Positions 10,105-20,150 of a DNA stretch of 40,738 nt are shown here, piece by piece. The translations under genes and the position numbers were made by a program. The DNA is from Rhizobiaceae bacterium. Lineage in GTDB: Bacteria; Pseudomonadota; Alphaproteobacteria; Rhizobiales; Rhizobiaceae. The notes beneath the pieces were generated by a model. The model was not told the DNA's origin and ran no database searches. It worked only from the letters and a program-made list of their open reading frames with translations. Each line of letters starts with the position of its first letter. The stretch's first letter is position 1. Location: assembly GCA_020628035.1 (NCBI GenBank), contig JAHDFS010000006.1, positions 10,708 through 51,445 on the forward strand. Direction: 5' to 3'.

Positions 10105-10272
10105 ATGACAGACGACGAAGACCAACAACAATGTCCTTTCTGTTTTGAGCCCTGGGGGGAGTGCGAACATTACGAGCTTATGCTCGAATTGGAAAAAGAA
10201 GCTGCCATGAATGAATTGGTGGAGAACCTGTCAAAGACCTACGGACATAGTGACAAAAATCATTGTCACTGA
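10105..10272 (+). CDS. hypothetical small Cys/His-rich protein (55 aa)
   Basis: Read from sequence; below the ORF-track cutoff: MTDDEDQQQCPFCFEPWGECEHYELMLELEKEAAMNELVENLSKTYGHSDKNHCH*. ATG at 10105, TGA at 10270-10272. Sits between two minus-strand genes. Confidence 0.55.
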   Translation: MTDDEDQQQCPFCFEPWGECEHYELMLELEKEAAMNELVENLSKTYGHSDKNHCH

Positions 10273-11147
10273 TTCGTGTTTTTGATTGCTATCCGTTCAC
10301 GATGGAATGTGTAAATTCCAGTGAAAACCACAATCAGGCTGCCAAGTATCATCCATGCATCTGGAATTTCGCCAAAAAACAGGAATCCCAATATCAGTGC
10401 TGCGACTAAATTTGTGTATCTGAAAGGGGAGATGAACGCGATATCACCTTCGCGCATAGCCAACATGATGGTTTGATTGGCCAGCAATATGAGACCGGCA
10501 CCGATTAAGATTATGCTTAAATGCTCCAAATTCATCGGTTTCCAACCGCCACTAAATACCATCATCACCAAACCAAGTATCATGATCATGAACGTGATCA
10601 CAAAGTTGATCGGTAGAAGCGGCACATTCGTTCCCATTTTGCGGGTCGCCAAATCTCGTAGGGTGATAAACATCACAGCGATCACAATAAACAGCGAGTG
10701 AAAATTAAAACCCTCGACACCGGGTCGAATGACGATGATCACACCGATAAACCCAATGAAAATCGCGGTCCATCTGCGCCATCCGACTTTTTCGCCCAAA
10801 AATAATGCTGCGCCCATGGTTACAGTCAGGGGAAGTGATTGCATAATTGCGCTTGTATTGCCCAAAGGGGTGAAGAGCAATCCGTAGAAGAAAAACAAAG
10901 TCGCACCGAGTTCACTGAATTGACGCGACATAACCCATTTGTTTTTCAATACTGAAATTTGATGCCAGGCCTTTTTGCGGTGCATGAGCACGCTGATAAT
11001 AATCAAGGCAAAGAACCCGCGCGCTGCGAGCACCTGTCCTAGGTTAAGATCAGCTGACAAGTATTTTACAAGCGTATCACCAGTGACAAAAAACATCATG
11101 GCGAGCGACATGAAGATCGCCCCGCGTACATTGGCAGAATTTGGCAC
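10266..11147 (-). CDS. DMT family transporter (EamA domains)
   Basis: About 10 TM; MFFVTGDTLVKYLSADLNLGQVLAARGFFA..., GNTSAIMQSLPLTVTMGAALFLGEKVGWRRWTAIFIGFIGVIIVIRPG. Confidence 0.9.
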   Translation of the reverse strand: MPNSANVRGAIFMSLAMMFFVTGDTLVKYLSADLNLGQVLAARGFFALIIISVLMHRKKAWHQISVLKNKWVMSRQFSELGATLFFFYGLLFTPLGNTSAIMQSLPLTVTMGAALFLGEKVGWRRWTAIFIGFIGVIIVIRPGVEGFNFHSLFIVIAVMFITLRDLATRKMGTNVPLLPINFVITFMIMILGLVMMVFSGGWKPMNLEHLSIILIGAGLILLANQTIMLAMREGDIAFISPFRYTNLVAALILGFLFFGEIPDAWMILGSLIVVFTGIYTFHRERIAIKNTNQ

Positions 11148-11150
11148 GAT

Positions 11151-12173
11151 TTAACCGCCTGTAACGCTCATATGACGACTAACTGCCGGCTTGTTGTGCG
11201 TTCGGTCGATGATGAAATCATGACCTTTTGGTTTGCGGGTAATGGCTTCATCAATCGCATCGGCTGTGAGCTGGTTATCCTGCGATGCACGCAAAGGTGC
11301 CCGCAGATCAGCTGCATCATCTTGACCCAAACACAGATAAAGCGTGCCTGTACACGTTAACCGAACTCTGTTGCAGCTCTCGCAGAAATTATGAGTGAGC
11401 GGGGTGATAAAGCCCAAGCGGCCGCCTGTTTCATGAAGCTGAACATAACGCGCGGGGCCGCCAGTTTTATAAAGGATGTCTTCCAGCGTGAATTCCTGTG
11501 ATAAGTCTTTGCGCACTTTAGAGAGCGGCAGATATTGATCGGTGCGATCTTCATCGATCTCACCCATCGGCATGGTTTCAATGATCGTCATATCCATGCC
11601 TTTGCCATGCGCCCAACGGAGCATGTCTGGCAGTTCCTTATCGTTGAAGTCTTTAAGCGCAACGGCATTGATTTTGACCTTTAGTCCAGCTTCAAGCGCT
11701 GCATCGATGCCTGTTAAAACGCGGTTTAAATCACCCCAGCGGGTGATGTCTTTGAATTTGTCAGCATCTAATGTGTCCAAAGATACATTAATGCGGCGCA
11801 TACCAGCGGCATAGAGGTCTTTGGCAAAGCGATGGAGTTGGGATCCATTTGTAGTAATGGTCAATTCATCAAGCGTGCCTTCATTGATCTTTTTGCCCAA
11901 AGCATTGATCAGTTGCATGATGTTTTTGCGAACAAGTGGTTCACCACCCGTTAGGCGAAGCTTACGCACACCTTTGTCGATAAAGATGCTGCAAAGGCGT
12001 TCGAGTTCCTCAAGTGTTAGCAGATCCTTCTTCGGCAAGAAGGTCATATTCTCAGCCATGCAATAGGTGCATCTGAAATCACAACGGTCTGTGACCGATA
12101 TGCGCAGGTAATCGACAATGCGCCCAAATGGGTCGATCATTGTTTTTGATTTATCGAGCACCAGATCAGACAT
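11151..12173 (-). CDS. moaA: GTP 3',8-cyclase (molybdenum cofactor biosynthesis protein A)
   Basis: ORF to 12209; likely start 12173 ([11 protein letters not shown]). [13 protein letters not shown] (radical SAM CxxxCxxC), [13 protein letters not shown]-terminal [22 protein letters not shown]. Confidence 0.95.
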   Translation of the reverse strand: MSDLVLDKSKTMIDPFGRIVDYLRISVTDRCDFRCTYCMAENMTFLPKKDLLTLEELERLCSIFIDKGVRKLRLTGGEPLVRKNIMQLINALGKKINEGTLDELTITTNGSQLHRFAKDLYAAGMRRINVSLDTLDADKFKDITRWGDLNRVLTGIDAALEAGLKVKINAVALKDFNDKELPDMLRWAHGKGMDMTIIETMPMGEIDEDRTDQYLPLSKVRKDLSQEFTLEDILYKTGGPARYVQLHETGGRLGFITPLTHNFCESCNRVRLTCTGTLYLCLGQDDAADLRAPLRASQDNQLTADAIDEAITRKPKGHDFIIDRTHNKPAVSRHMSVTGG

Positions 12174-12300
12174 CTTGAAAATCTTCCTCCAAATTTCGAA
12201 ATACCACAATTACTGCCGAACGGGCATTCGTCAATCTAAATTAGCAGGAAAGATGATCAAACGGGTCAAGAAAACCTATTTGTCGCAGTTTTGATCAGAT

Positions 12301-13974
12301 TTAGCGGTCGCGAAAGCGATTTGTGATGGGATATCTACGGTCTCTGCCAAAATTCTTCTTGGTAATCTTCACACCTGGCGCAGATTGGCGACGTTTATAT
12401 TCAGCGATATACAAAAGATGCTCAATCCGGTGCACAATTGCTTCCTCATGTCCGCGGGCGATAATATCCGCTGTCGACATCTCTTTTTCCACCAAGCATT
12501 CCAAAATATCATCCAAAACTGGATAGGGCGGTAAGGAATCCTGATCTGTCTGGTCTGGACGCAATTCTGCCGATGGTGCTTTTTCGATGATCGACATCGG
12601 GATCACTTCACCTGATGGACCAAGCGCACCGGGAGGCACTTGCGTGTTGCGCCATCTGGAAAGCGCATAAACCTGCATTTTATAAAGGTCTTTAATCGGG
12701 TTAAAGCCGCCGTTCATGTCACCATACAGCGTGGCGTAACCGACAGACATTTCTGACTTATTGCCGGTGGTGACAACCATGGAGCCAAATTTGTTGGAGA
12801 TCGCCATCAGAATAACGCCGCGTGCTCGACTTTGGATATTTTCCTCAGTTATGCCTTGGTCAGTACCATCAAACATATCACCAAGCGAAGATAAGAAGCC
12901 TTGAACAGGTTCTTCAATGGGGACAATGTCATAGCGACAACCCAGCGCCTTAGCGCAGTCTGCAGCATCCTTGAGCGATAGTTCAGAGGTATATCGATAA
13001 GGAAGCATGACACAACGCAAACGTTCTTCGCCAAGCGCATCAACTGCAAGCGCCGCGCAAATTGCGCTATCAATACCGCCTGATAGGCCAAGCACGACAT
13101 TTTTAAAGCCGTTTTTATTTACGTAATCGCGCAAGCCCAGCATACAGGCACGGTAATCAGCTTCTTCTTTTTCTGGAATATTGGATTTCGGGCCATCTGA
13201 GCACACCCAAACATCATCTTCGCGTTTCCATGTGCTGATGCTCAGTGTTTCTTCAAACTGGCTCATTTGGAAGGCGAGCGTTTTATCGGCATTAAAGGCA
13301 AAACTTGCGCCATCAAAAACCAATTCGTCCTGTCCACCCAGCTGATTGGCATAGATTAATGGTAATTCACTTTGAATGACCTGACGTAAAACCACCTGAT
13401 GCCGCACATCAACCTTATCGCGATAATAGGGCGATCCATTTGGCGAAAGGAGAATTTCTGCACCGCATTCTGCCAGTGTTTCGCAGACATCAAGATCACC
13501 CCAGATGTCTTCGCAAATCGGAATACCAAGACGAACGCCACGGAAATTGACGGGTCCGGGCATTTCGCCAGCGTCAAACACTCGTTTTTCGTCAAATTCG
13601 CCATAATTGGGTAAATCAACTTTATCGCGGATGGCGATGATCTCACCTTTATCAATCACGGCAATTGAATTGTGTCGTTTGTCGCCATTTTGGCGTGGAT
13701 AACCAATGATGATGCCCGGACCATCTTTATCAGCTGTATATTCAGCTAATTTTTCGATTGCTTCAGCACATTTTTCTAAGAAAGCAGGTTTGAGCACCAA
13801 ATCTTCTGGCGGATAGCCTGAAATGAATAATTCAGTAAACAACACCAAATCTGCTCCATGACGATCTGCATCTTTGATGGCTTCAATTGCTTTTTCCAAA
13901 TTACCAGCGACATCGCCGACTATGGGGTTAAATTGCGCCGTTGCAATGCGCAGAATATTTGGTGTCTCAGTCAT
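12301..13974 (-). CDS. nadE: glutamine-dependent NAD+ synthase
   Basis: N-terminal nitrilase-like amidase domain (ELFISGYPPEDL, PICEDIWG) and C-terminal synthetase LGLSGGIDSAICAALAVDALG, TTGNKSEMSVGYATLYGDMNGGFNPIKDLYK. Confidence 0.95.
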   Translation of the reverse strand: MTETPNILRIATAQFNPIVGDVAGNLEKAIEAIKDADRHGADLVLFTELFISGYPPEDLVLKPAFLEKCAEAIEKLAEYTADKDGPGIIIGYPRQNGDKRHNSIAVIDKGEIIAIRDKVDLPNYGEFDEKRVFDAGEMPGPVNFRGVRLGIPICEDIWGDLDVCETLAECGAEILLSPNGSPYYRDKVDVRHQVVLRQVIQSELPLIYANQLGGQDELVFDGASFAFNADKTLAFQMSQFEETLSISTWKREDDVWVCSDGPKSNIPEKEEADYRACMLGLRDYVNKNGFKNVVLGLSGGIDSAICAALAVDALGEERLRCVMLPYRYTSELSLKDAADCAKALGCRYDIVPIEEPVQGFLSSLGDMFDGTDQGITEENIQSRARGVILMAISNKFGSMVVTTGNKSEMSVGYATLYGDMNGGFNPIKDLYKMQVYALSRWRNTQVPPGALGPSGEVIPMSIIEKAPSAELRPDQTDQDSLPPYPVLDDILECLVEKEMSTADIIARGHEEAIVHRIEHLLYIAEYKRRQSAPGVKITKKNFGRDRRYPITNRFRDR

Positions 13975-14019
13975 AAACTTGATTTAGCGATCTTGGATCA
14001 TCTCGACAAGCTAAGGAAT

Positions 14020-14436
14020 TCAATTTTCTTGAAAAATATTCGCGTCATATTTGGCATATTGCGGATATTCATCGGTAATTTCATAAAAATCACCTTTGTC
14101 AGCGCAAAAGATATGCGCTTTGAATTTCATGCCCGTTGGTGTATCAAATGCGCCTGCTAAGATCGAGATTGTATCAAGATCATTGGCTTGCCAGAAAAGT
14201 GCAGATCCACATGTCGCACAAAATCCGCGTTTGGCAGTTGGAGAGGCTTCATACCAAGTGATATTCTCTTCGCCGGTGATCTCAACCTCCTCGCATTTTG
14301 CTTCGGTAGCAGCGTAATAAAACCCTGTTTGTTTTCGGCATTGGCTGCAATGACACCCTAAAATATCGCGCAACTCACCTTTGACTGTAAAACTCACTTT
14401 GCCGCAATTGCAGCTGCCTTTATGAATTGTCGACAT
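14020..14436 (-). CDS. GFA (glutathione-dependent formaldehyde-activating enzyme-like) family protein
   Basis: GSCNCGKVSFTVKGEL, GCHCSQCRKQTGF, GFCATCGSALFW: zinc-binding Cys pattern of the GFA/CENP-V family. Confidence 0.92.
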   Translation of the reverse strand: MSTIHKGSCNCGKVSFTVKGELRDILGCHCSQCRKQTGFYYAATEAKCEEVEITGEENITWYEASPTAKRGFCATCGSALFWQANDLDTISILAGAFDTPTGMKFKAHIFCADKGDFYEITDEYPQYAKYDANIFQEN

Positions 14437-14454
14437 GATTTAACCTCGTTTGAA

Positions 14455-14492
14455 TAAAGAAAACCCCTGAACCGTTTTCCGCAGTTCAGGGG
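14455..14492 (-). terminator. Rho-independent terminator downstream of the class II DAHP synthase gene
   Basis: Minus strand: CCCCTGAAC-(11 nt)-GTTCAGGGG followed by TTTTCTTT. 9-bp perfect arms at 14464-14472 and 14484-14492. Confidence 0.8.
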
Positions 14493-14522
14493 TCAATCAA
14501 ATGTGATTATTTAAAAAGATGA

Positions 14523-15896
14523 TTATTCAGCTGCGGCTGGTTGTGTCATCTTTGCGCCTTCTTTCATGCGTTCAGCAACTAAGAATGCAAGTTCAAGAGC
14601 TTGCTCGGCATTCAAACGTGGATCACAATGTGTGTGGTAACGCTCTGAAAGATCATCACCAGATAGCGCGCGTGCACCACCTGTACATTCTGTTACATTC
14701 TTACCAGTCATTTCAACGTGGATACCGCCAGCATGCGTACCTTCTGACTGGTGAACATCAAAGAATGTTTCAACTTCAGTCAAAATACGATCAAACGGAC
14801 GTGTTTTATAGCCAGACATTGAAATTGTATTGCCGTGCATTGGATCGCATGACCAAACAACTTTTTTGCCTTCACGCTCAACTGCACGAATAAGGGCAGG
14901 GAGGTGATCACCAACTTTGTCATGACCAAAACGTGCAATCAAAGTCAAACGACCAGCTTCATTTTCTGGATTTAAGATATCGCACAACTTAATCAGCTCT
15001 TCCGGATCAAGCGATGGTCCGCATTTTAGGCCCAATGGGTTTTTAATGCCGCGGCAGAATTCTACATGCGCGTGATCAGGCTGACGTGTTCTATCACCAA
15101 TCCAGATCATGTGACCGGATGTGGCGTAGTTTTCGCCAGATGTTGAATCAACACGTGTCAAAGCTTGTTCATAGCCCAAAAGCAAAGCTTCATGGCTTGT
15201 GAAGAACTCTGTTTCTTTCATGCTTGGGTGGCTATCAGGAGTGATGCCAATTGCTTTCATGAATTCAAGAGATTCAGAAATACGATTTGCAAGCTTTAGA
15301 TAACGTTCTGACTGCGGGCTGCCTTTGGCAAAGCCAAGCATCCAATTGTGCACGTTGACAAGATTTGCATAACCACCTTGCGCAAATGCGCGAAGAAGGT
15401 TGAGTGTTGCAGCAGATTGACGGTAAGCCATCACCTGACGCTCTGGGTCAGGGATACGTGCTTCTTCGTTGAACTCAATACCGTTGATGATGTCACCACG
15501 GTAGCTTGGCAATTCAACGCCGTCTTTTGTTTCTGTGTTGCTTGAACGCGGTTTTGCGAACTGACCAGCAATACGTCCAACTTTTACAACAGGGCTCTGT
15601 GCGCCATATGTCAAAACAACAGACATTTGCAAAAATGCGCGGAAGAAATCGCGGATGTTATCGCCTTCATGCTCAGCAAATGCTTCAGCACAATCGCCAC
15701 CTTGTAAGAGGAAAGCCTCGCCGTTTGCGACTTTAGCAAGGTTATTCTTAAGTGCACGCGCCTCACCAGCGAAAACCAGTGGTGGGAACTTTGATAGTCG
15801 TGCTTCCGTATCTGCCAGTTTTGCCTGATCTGGATATTCAGGCACCTGCAAAATTGGCTTGTTGCGCCAGCTTGCTGGATTCCAGTCCTGTGCCAT
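14523..15896 (-). CDS. class II 3-deoxy-7-phosphoheptulonate synthase (DAHP synthase)
   Basis: [73 protein letters not shown]: plant-type/class II DAHPS. Confidence 0.95.
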   Translation of the reverse strand: MAQDWNPASWRNKPILQVPEYPDQAKLADTEARLSKFPPLVFAGEARALKNNLAKVANGEAFLLQGGDCAEAFAEHEGDNIRDFFRAFLQMSVVLTYGAQSPVVKVGRIAGQFAKPRSSNTETKDGVELPSYRGDIINGIEFNEEARIPDPERQVMAYRQSAATLNLLRAFAQGGYANLVNVHNWMLGFAKGSPQSERYLKLANRISESLEFMKAIGITPDSHPSMKETEFFTSHEALLLGYEQALTRVDSTSGENYATSGHMIWIGDRTRQPDHAHVEFCRGIKNPLGLKCGPSLDPEELIKLCDILNPENEAGRLTLIARFGHDKVGDHLPALIRAVEREGKKVVWSCDPMHGNTISMSGYKTRPFDRILTEVETFFDVHQSEGTHAGGIHVEMTGKNVTECTGGARALSGDDLSERYHTHCDPRLNAEQALELAFLVAERMKEGAKMTQPAAAE

Positions 15897-15958
15897 TTTA
15901 TTTACCTACCTATTTTACTCTATTATTTGTTAGTTTGACGGGCTTATAACGCTAGATT

Positions 15959-16612
15959 TCAGCTTATGAAAGAAATATCTTGGTTCTGGCGTAAGAAATA
16001 GTCAATTAGCTCGCGCTCGCGGTGCGATAAAGACACAGACCTTGGATATTTCGGTGTATGTCTATCCTGCAAGATTGGTGTGTGAAAATTCGCTGTGCTT
16101 TGAACAAAATCTTCAACACCGCTTTCCCCATAGATATTTAAAAAACCTTGTAGAACCGCATCTAAATAAGATTGCAAGATAGGGGGCTTTTGTTCTGAAG
16201 GATTGGGATGTTTATGGGCTTCATAAACATAAAAATCGCAGTTCAAATCACGAAATTCATCAGCAATATCAATGTCATGATGTTGAATGGTTCTGCGGTC
16301 GTAATTATGTTCGCGTTTATCGACATGCGGCAAATTTTCAGCCAAATCAAAGACGATAACGCCTTTTGTTGTATGATCTTCAGATGGTCTTGCCGTTAAA
16401 AGAGAAACGGTTTCTGCACCAAAATCTATACCGGTTGGAATGTCCCACATACGGCGCCAATTTTTCAATTCAGCCGGAATGCTTGCAATATATTTCGTGC
16501 GAAGCGTATTTTCATTGACCAAAGAGCCATAGCCGAAATAGCCGACAATTGGCGTATCATCGCCAACTTCGCGTAAAATTTGTCGGATTTCATTGCTCAT
16601 AAACTTGGCCAA
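15959..16612 (-). CDS. gamma-glutamylcyclotransferase-like family protein
   Basis: IVGYFGYGSLVNENTL (GGCT YGSL motif) and VDKREHNYDRR with the candidate catalytic Glu. Overlaps the upstream GH19-like gene by 16 bp. Confidence 0.72.
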   Translation of the reverse strand: MAKFMSNEIRQILREVGDDTPIVGYFGYGSLVNENTLRTKYIASIPAELKNWRRMWDIPTGIDFGAETVSLLTARPSEDHTTKGVIVFDLAENLPHVDKREHNYDRRTIQHHDIDIADEFRDLNCDFYVYEAHKHPNPSEQKPPILQSYLDAVLQGFLNIYGESGVEDFVQSTANFHTPILQDRHTPKYPRSVSLSHRERELIDYFLRQNQDISFIS

Positions 16613-17292
16613 TCCAGTTTCTCATCTATTTGTTCTACAGAATTTTCAGCGCCCGCGTGACGTAATGCATCCTCAAATATCTTGCAATAGATTTCGATTT
16701 TTTCGCCGATTAAACCTGTATCACCGTTCACAATATCCCGGGCTGATCGATAGTCGAGGCCGGTCTTGGTATCAAAATCGGACAATTTGCATGGCCGGAA
16801 CCAACCATCAATCATGCCGCTAAAGGCAATATGGGCGGACATAACGGGATCGAGCGCCAGATCATAATTATCTGCTAGATTTGTTTGGACACCAAACTTT
16901 TCGTTGAGCTTTTTCTCAGCGGCTACATAGTTCTTGCGGTGCGTGATTTGTATATCGCCGCACCCAACAGGATGCTGGCCGCTTTCGTCCTCATACCAGT
17001 AAGGTTGTTTTACCCAGCTCAACCGCCCTTCAGAATAGGCTTTTTCCAAACGTTCAACCGATGTTTTGCGATCCGGCGCAAAAGCTTCAAGGACAGGCGC
17101 CATTAAGCCGCCCGTTTCATGATAGATCTGTCCCAAAGCAGCAGCTAGATAGGTGATTGGATGATGGATATACCATTTTGCCCATACATCTAGTTTTACG
17201 TTCAAGCCATGAGATTGGCTTTCAGTTAAGCCATCCGGAAACAGATTGTTTTGTTCGGAACAAAGTCTTTGGAAAAACCGTTCGCGATCCAT
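16597..17292 (-). CDS. glycoside hydrolase family 19 / lysozyme-like protein
   Basis: YLAAALGQIYHETGGLMAPVLEAF (HETGG-type catalytic region) and VGCGDIQITHRKNYVAAEKKLNEKFG...DLALDPVMSAHIAF, similar to GH19 GxGxIQLTGRxNY and NPDLALDP motifs. No obvious signal peptide. Confidence 0.7.
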   Translation of the reverse strand: MDRERFFQRLCSEQNNLFPDGLTESQSHGLNVKLDVWAKWYIHHPITYLAAALGQIYHETGGLMAPVLEAFAPDRKTSVERLEKAYSEGRLSWVKQPYWYEDESGQHPVGCGDIQITHRKNYVAAEKKLNEKFGVQTNLADNYDLALDPVMSAHIAFSGMIDGWFRPCKLSDFDTKTGLDYRSARDIVNGDTGLIGEKIEIYCKIFEDALRHAGAENSVEQIDEKLDWPSL

Positions 17293-17298
17293 GATGAT

Positions 17299-18699
17299 TT
17301 AAACTCGTTCACCGTTTTTAACGCGGTAAGTTGGGCTATACATGGTCACCAGTTCTTCAGAAGCTGAAGGATGAACGGCCATGGTGCGATCAAAGTCGTC
17401 CTTCGTCACGCCAGCTTTGAGTGTAACCCCAAGAACTTGCGCGAGTTCACCAGCATCTGGGCCTAAAATATGGGCGCCAACGACTTTGCGATCTGCCGCA
17501 TTGACGATGAGCTTCATCATCATTTTCTCTTCGCGACCCGAGAGCGTGTGACGCATAGGTCTAAACTGAGCGCGATAGACTTCAAGTTCCTCAAAAGCTT
17601 TTCCTGCTTCTGCTTCTGTCATGCCAACTGTGCCAATTTCTGGCTGTGAGAACACAGCTGTTGGGATTAGTTCGTGATCAGGCGAGGTTGGGTTGTCTTT
17701 ATAAACTGTCTCGATGAAACACATTGCTTCATGAATGGCGACAGGGGTCAATTGAACTTTGTCGGTTACATCACCTAAAGCATAAATATTGTCGATATTG
17801 GTCTTGTTATATTCATCAACAACAATTGCACCTCGGGCATTTGTTTCAACGCCAACTTTATCAAGGCCCAAGCTTTCGGTGTTTGCAATGCGGCCAAGCG
17901 CGAGCATGACTTGTGAATATTCGCTCACATCACCATTTTTCGTGGTGACCCTGAGATCATTTCCAGCGGCTTTTTCAACCTTTTCGATGACATCTTCAAA
18001 CTGGATATTAATACCCTTGGCAATCATTGCGTCTTGAAGATTAGTGCGTAGATCTTCATCAAATTTTGATAGGATTTCAGTGCCACGATAAATCAGTGTT
18101 GTCTCAACACCCAGCCCGTGGAAAATATTGGCAAATTCAACCGCGATATAGCCGCCACCAGCGATTAAAATTGATTTTGGCAGCTCTTCGAGGTGAAATG
18201 CTTCATTGGATGAAATACACAATTCATGGCCCGGTAGATTGGACATCGGATTGGGACGGCCACCCACGGCAATAACAATCTTTTCAGCCGTTACGGTTTC
18301 ACCTGTGGCTGTGAGGCAAATTGTGTGCTCATCAACCAGTTCAGCTCTACTTTTGAACATGGTTGCATCATTGGATGAAAGGCCTTTTTGATAAAGGCCT
18401 TCAAGGCGTGCGATTTCTTTATCTTTATTGGCAATGAGCGTTTTCCAGTCAAATGTGCTTTCGCCCACCTGCCAGCCATATCCTTCGGCATCTTCAAAAT
18501 GCTCTGGGAAGCTAGATGCATAGACAAAAAGCTTCTTGGGAACGCAACCACGGATCACACAAGTGCCGCCAAAACGGTATTCTTCCGCCACCGCAACGCG
18601 TTTACCCATAGATGCAGCCACACGACCTGCGCGTACGCCGCCTGAGCCACCACCAATCACAAATAAATCAAAATCATAAGCCGCCATTTTTCGCTCCAT
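17299..18699 (-). CDS. gor: glutathione-disulfide reductase
   Basis: DLFVIGGGSGGVRAGRVAASMG, EYRFGGTCVIRGCVPKKLFVYAS (redox CxxxxC), C-terminal MAVHPSASEELVTMYSP. Confidence 0.95.
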   Translation of the reverse strand: MERKMAAYDFDLFVIGGGSGGVRAGRVAASMGKRVAVAEEYRFGGTCVIRGCVPKKLFVYASSFPEHFEDAEGYGWQVGESTFDWKTLIANKDKEIARLEGLYQKGLSSNDATMFKSRAELVDEHTICLTATGETVTAEKIVIAVGGRPNPMSNLPGHELCISSNEAFHLEELPKSILIAGGGYIAVEFANIFHGLGVETTLIYRGTEILSKFDEDLRTNLQDAMIAKGINIQFEDVIEKVEKAAGNDLRVTTKNGDVSEYSQVMLALGRIANTESLGLDKVGVETNARGAIVVDEYNKTNIDNIYALGDVTDKVQLTPVAIHEAMCFIETVYKDNPTSPDHELIPTAVFSQPEIGTVGMTEAEAGKAFEELEVYRAQFRPMRHTLSGREEKMMMKLIVNAADRKVVGAHILGPDAGELAQVLGVTLKAGVTKDDFDRTMAVHPSASEELVTMYSPTYRVKNGERV

Positions 18700-18767
18700 A
18701 ACACGTATTAAATTGGCATATGGTGCTTTTAGTACAAAATGCCAGCGTATCGATAATAACTTTTATT

Positions 18768-19283
18768 TTATTCTGAATTGCTATTTAGTTTTTCAGTGAG
18801 AACTTTTGAAGATGCGTCGTTCAAATCGCGTGTGATACCTGCGCCCCAAATTTCTGCAGCACGTACAAGTTCCCGACCCATGCCAGCGGTTGACTGAATC
18901 AATTTCTTGCCAGTTGCGGAATTATAAAATGTGGTGATTTCGTTCAATTCTTCGATTGTGAAGTTTTTTGCATAAATGTTTGCAGCTTCATTTTCCAAAT
19001 CAGCACGACGGCTAGCCAGCTTGATTGCTTCCTCATCAACCGCGATTGAAATTTCATCGGAGAAGTTGGGGTTAGCAAGTGTAAGGTTCGCTTTAATCTG
19101 CTCGGCTGAGCGCACGAGAATAGAATCAAAGTTTTTGGTCACTGTTAATGCTGTAATTGCAGCTTTTGCAGCCGCAATGTGATCTGCGCTTGCATCTTGG
19201 GCAGCGGCAATATTGGTTTGCGCCCCAGAGAGCATTAATGTTGCGCCGAAAGTTAGAATTTTAAAAAATTGCGTTTTGCTCAT
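18768..19283 (-). CDS. DUF2059 domain-containing exported protein
   Basis: Signal peptide followed by NEAANIYAKNFTIEELNEITTFYNSATGKKLIQSTAGMGRELV, typical of DUF2059. Confidence 0.85.
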   Translation of the reverse strand: MSKTQFFKILTFGATLMLSGAQTNIAAAQDASADHIAAAKAAITALTVTKNFDSILVRSAEQIKANLTLANPNFSDEISIAVDEEAIKLASRRADLENEAANIYAKNFTIEELNEITTFYNSATGKKLIQSTAGMGRELVRAAEIWGAGITRDLNDASSKVLTEKLNSNSE

Positions 19284-19305
19284 AGGTTAAGCTCCGTCTT
19301 TTTGA

Positions 19306-20010
19306 TTACTTGGTCATGATCTTAACACCCTCAGGTGTTGCGATCACTGCTTTTGTGGCGATATCAATAAACAATCCTGTTTCGACAACGCCTGGTATTA
19401 GGTTTAATTTTTCGTTGAGTTGCTTTGCATTAGAAATACGGCCAAATGATGCATCTAGAATATAGTGGCCACCATCTGTGACAAAGTCCGAACCATCTGC
19501 GTTTTTGCGGATTACTACCTGGCCGGACAATCCCATCTCGGAACTAACTTTAGCGATCTCTATTTCGGTGGCTTTTAAACCAAAAGGAACGACTTCGATC
19601 GGCAAAGGAAATGCGCCCAAAGGATCAACAACTTTGGAAGCGTCTGCGATAACAACCATTTCTTTTGACGCTTGCGCAACGATCTTTTCGCGCAGAAGCG
19701 CTCCGCCGCCGCCTTTAATCAGTTGTAGATCTTGGTCCAGCTCATCAGCGCCATCGATGGTCAGATCTAATTCAGGCAACTCATCAAGTGTGAAGGTTTT
19801 AACGCCGACTTCGATACATAATTTTTCTGTTTTGATGGAGGTCGTTACCGCCTGAACTTCAAATCCAGCCTGCACCTTGGCTCCGAGCAGTTTGGTAAAT
19901 TCATCTGCAGTCGAACCTGTGCCAACGCCTAAACGCATTCCGCTTTCCACAAGTTGCAATGCTTCTTGTGCTGCTGCCTTTTTTAACTCTTTTGGATCCA
20001 TTTGCCTCAA
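19306..20010 (-). CDS. rpiA: ribose-5-phosphate isomerase A
   Basis: [58 protein letters not shown]. Confidence 0.97.
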   Translation of the reverse strand: MRQMDPKELKKAAAQEALQLVESGMRLGVGTGSTADEFTKLLGAKVQAGFEVQAVTTSIKTEKLCIEVGVKTFTLDELPELDLTIDGADELDQDLQLIKGGGGALLREKIVAQASKEMVVIADASKVVDPLGAFPLPIEVVPFGLKATEIEIAKVSSEMGLSGQVVIRKNADGSDFVTDGGHYILDASFGRISNAKQLNEKLNLIPGVVETGLFIDIATKAVIATPEGVKIMTK

Positions 20011-20150
20011 CCATTATTCAATATTTGAAGCTGGTAGCATGCTAGGACAATGCTCGCAAAGGAAATTCGCAACTTATCTGAGACATTTCTTGGACATTGA
20101 TCTGAAAATCGGATACCTGCAGACATAATTTGAATGATTTGGGGTGTGTA

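Noticed and set aside
12254-12297. Inverted arms TGATCAAA...TTTGATCA downstream of nadE as a regulatory dyad
   Set aside because: 28-nt loop, AT-rich, no clear T-tract; the 8-bp arms could be chance or a weak terminator.
16597-17292. GH19/endolysin-like gene considered as evidence for a prophage or gene transfer agent
   Set aside because: No capsid, terminase, portal, tail or integrase genes nearby; flanked by housekeeping genes.
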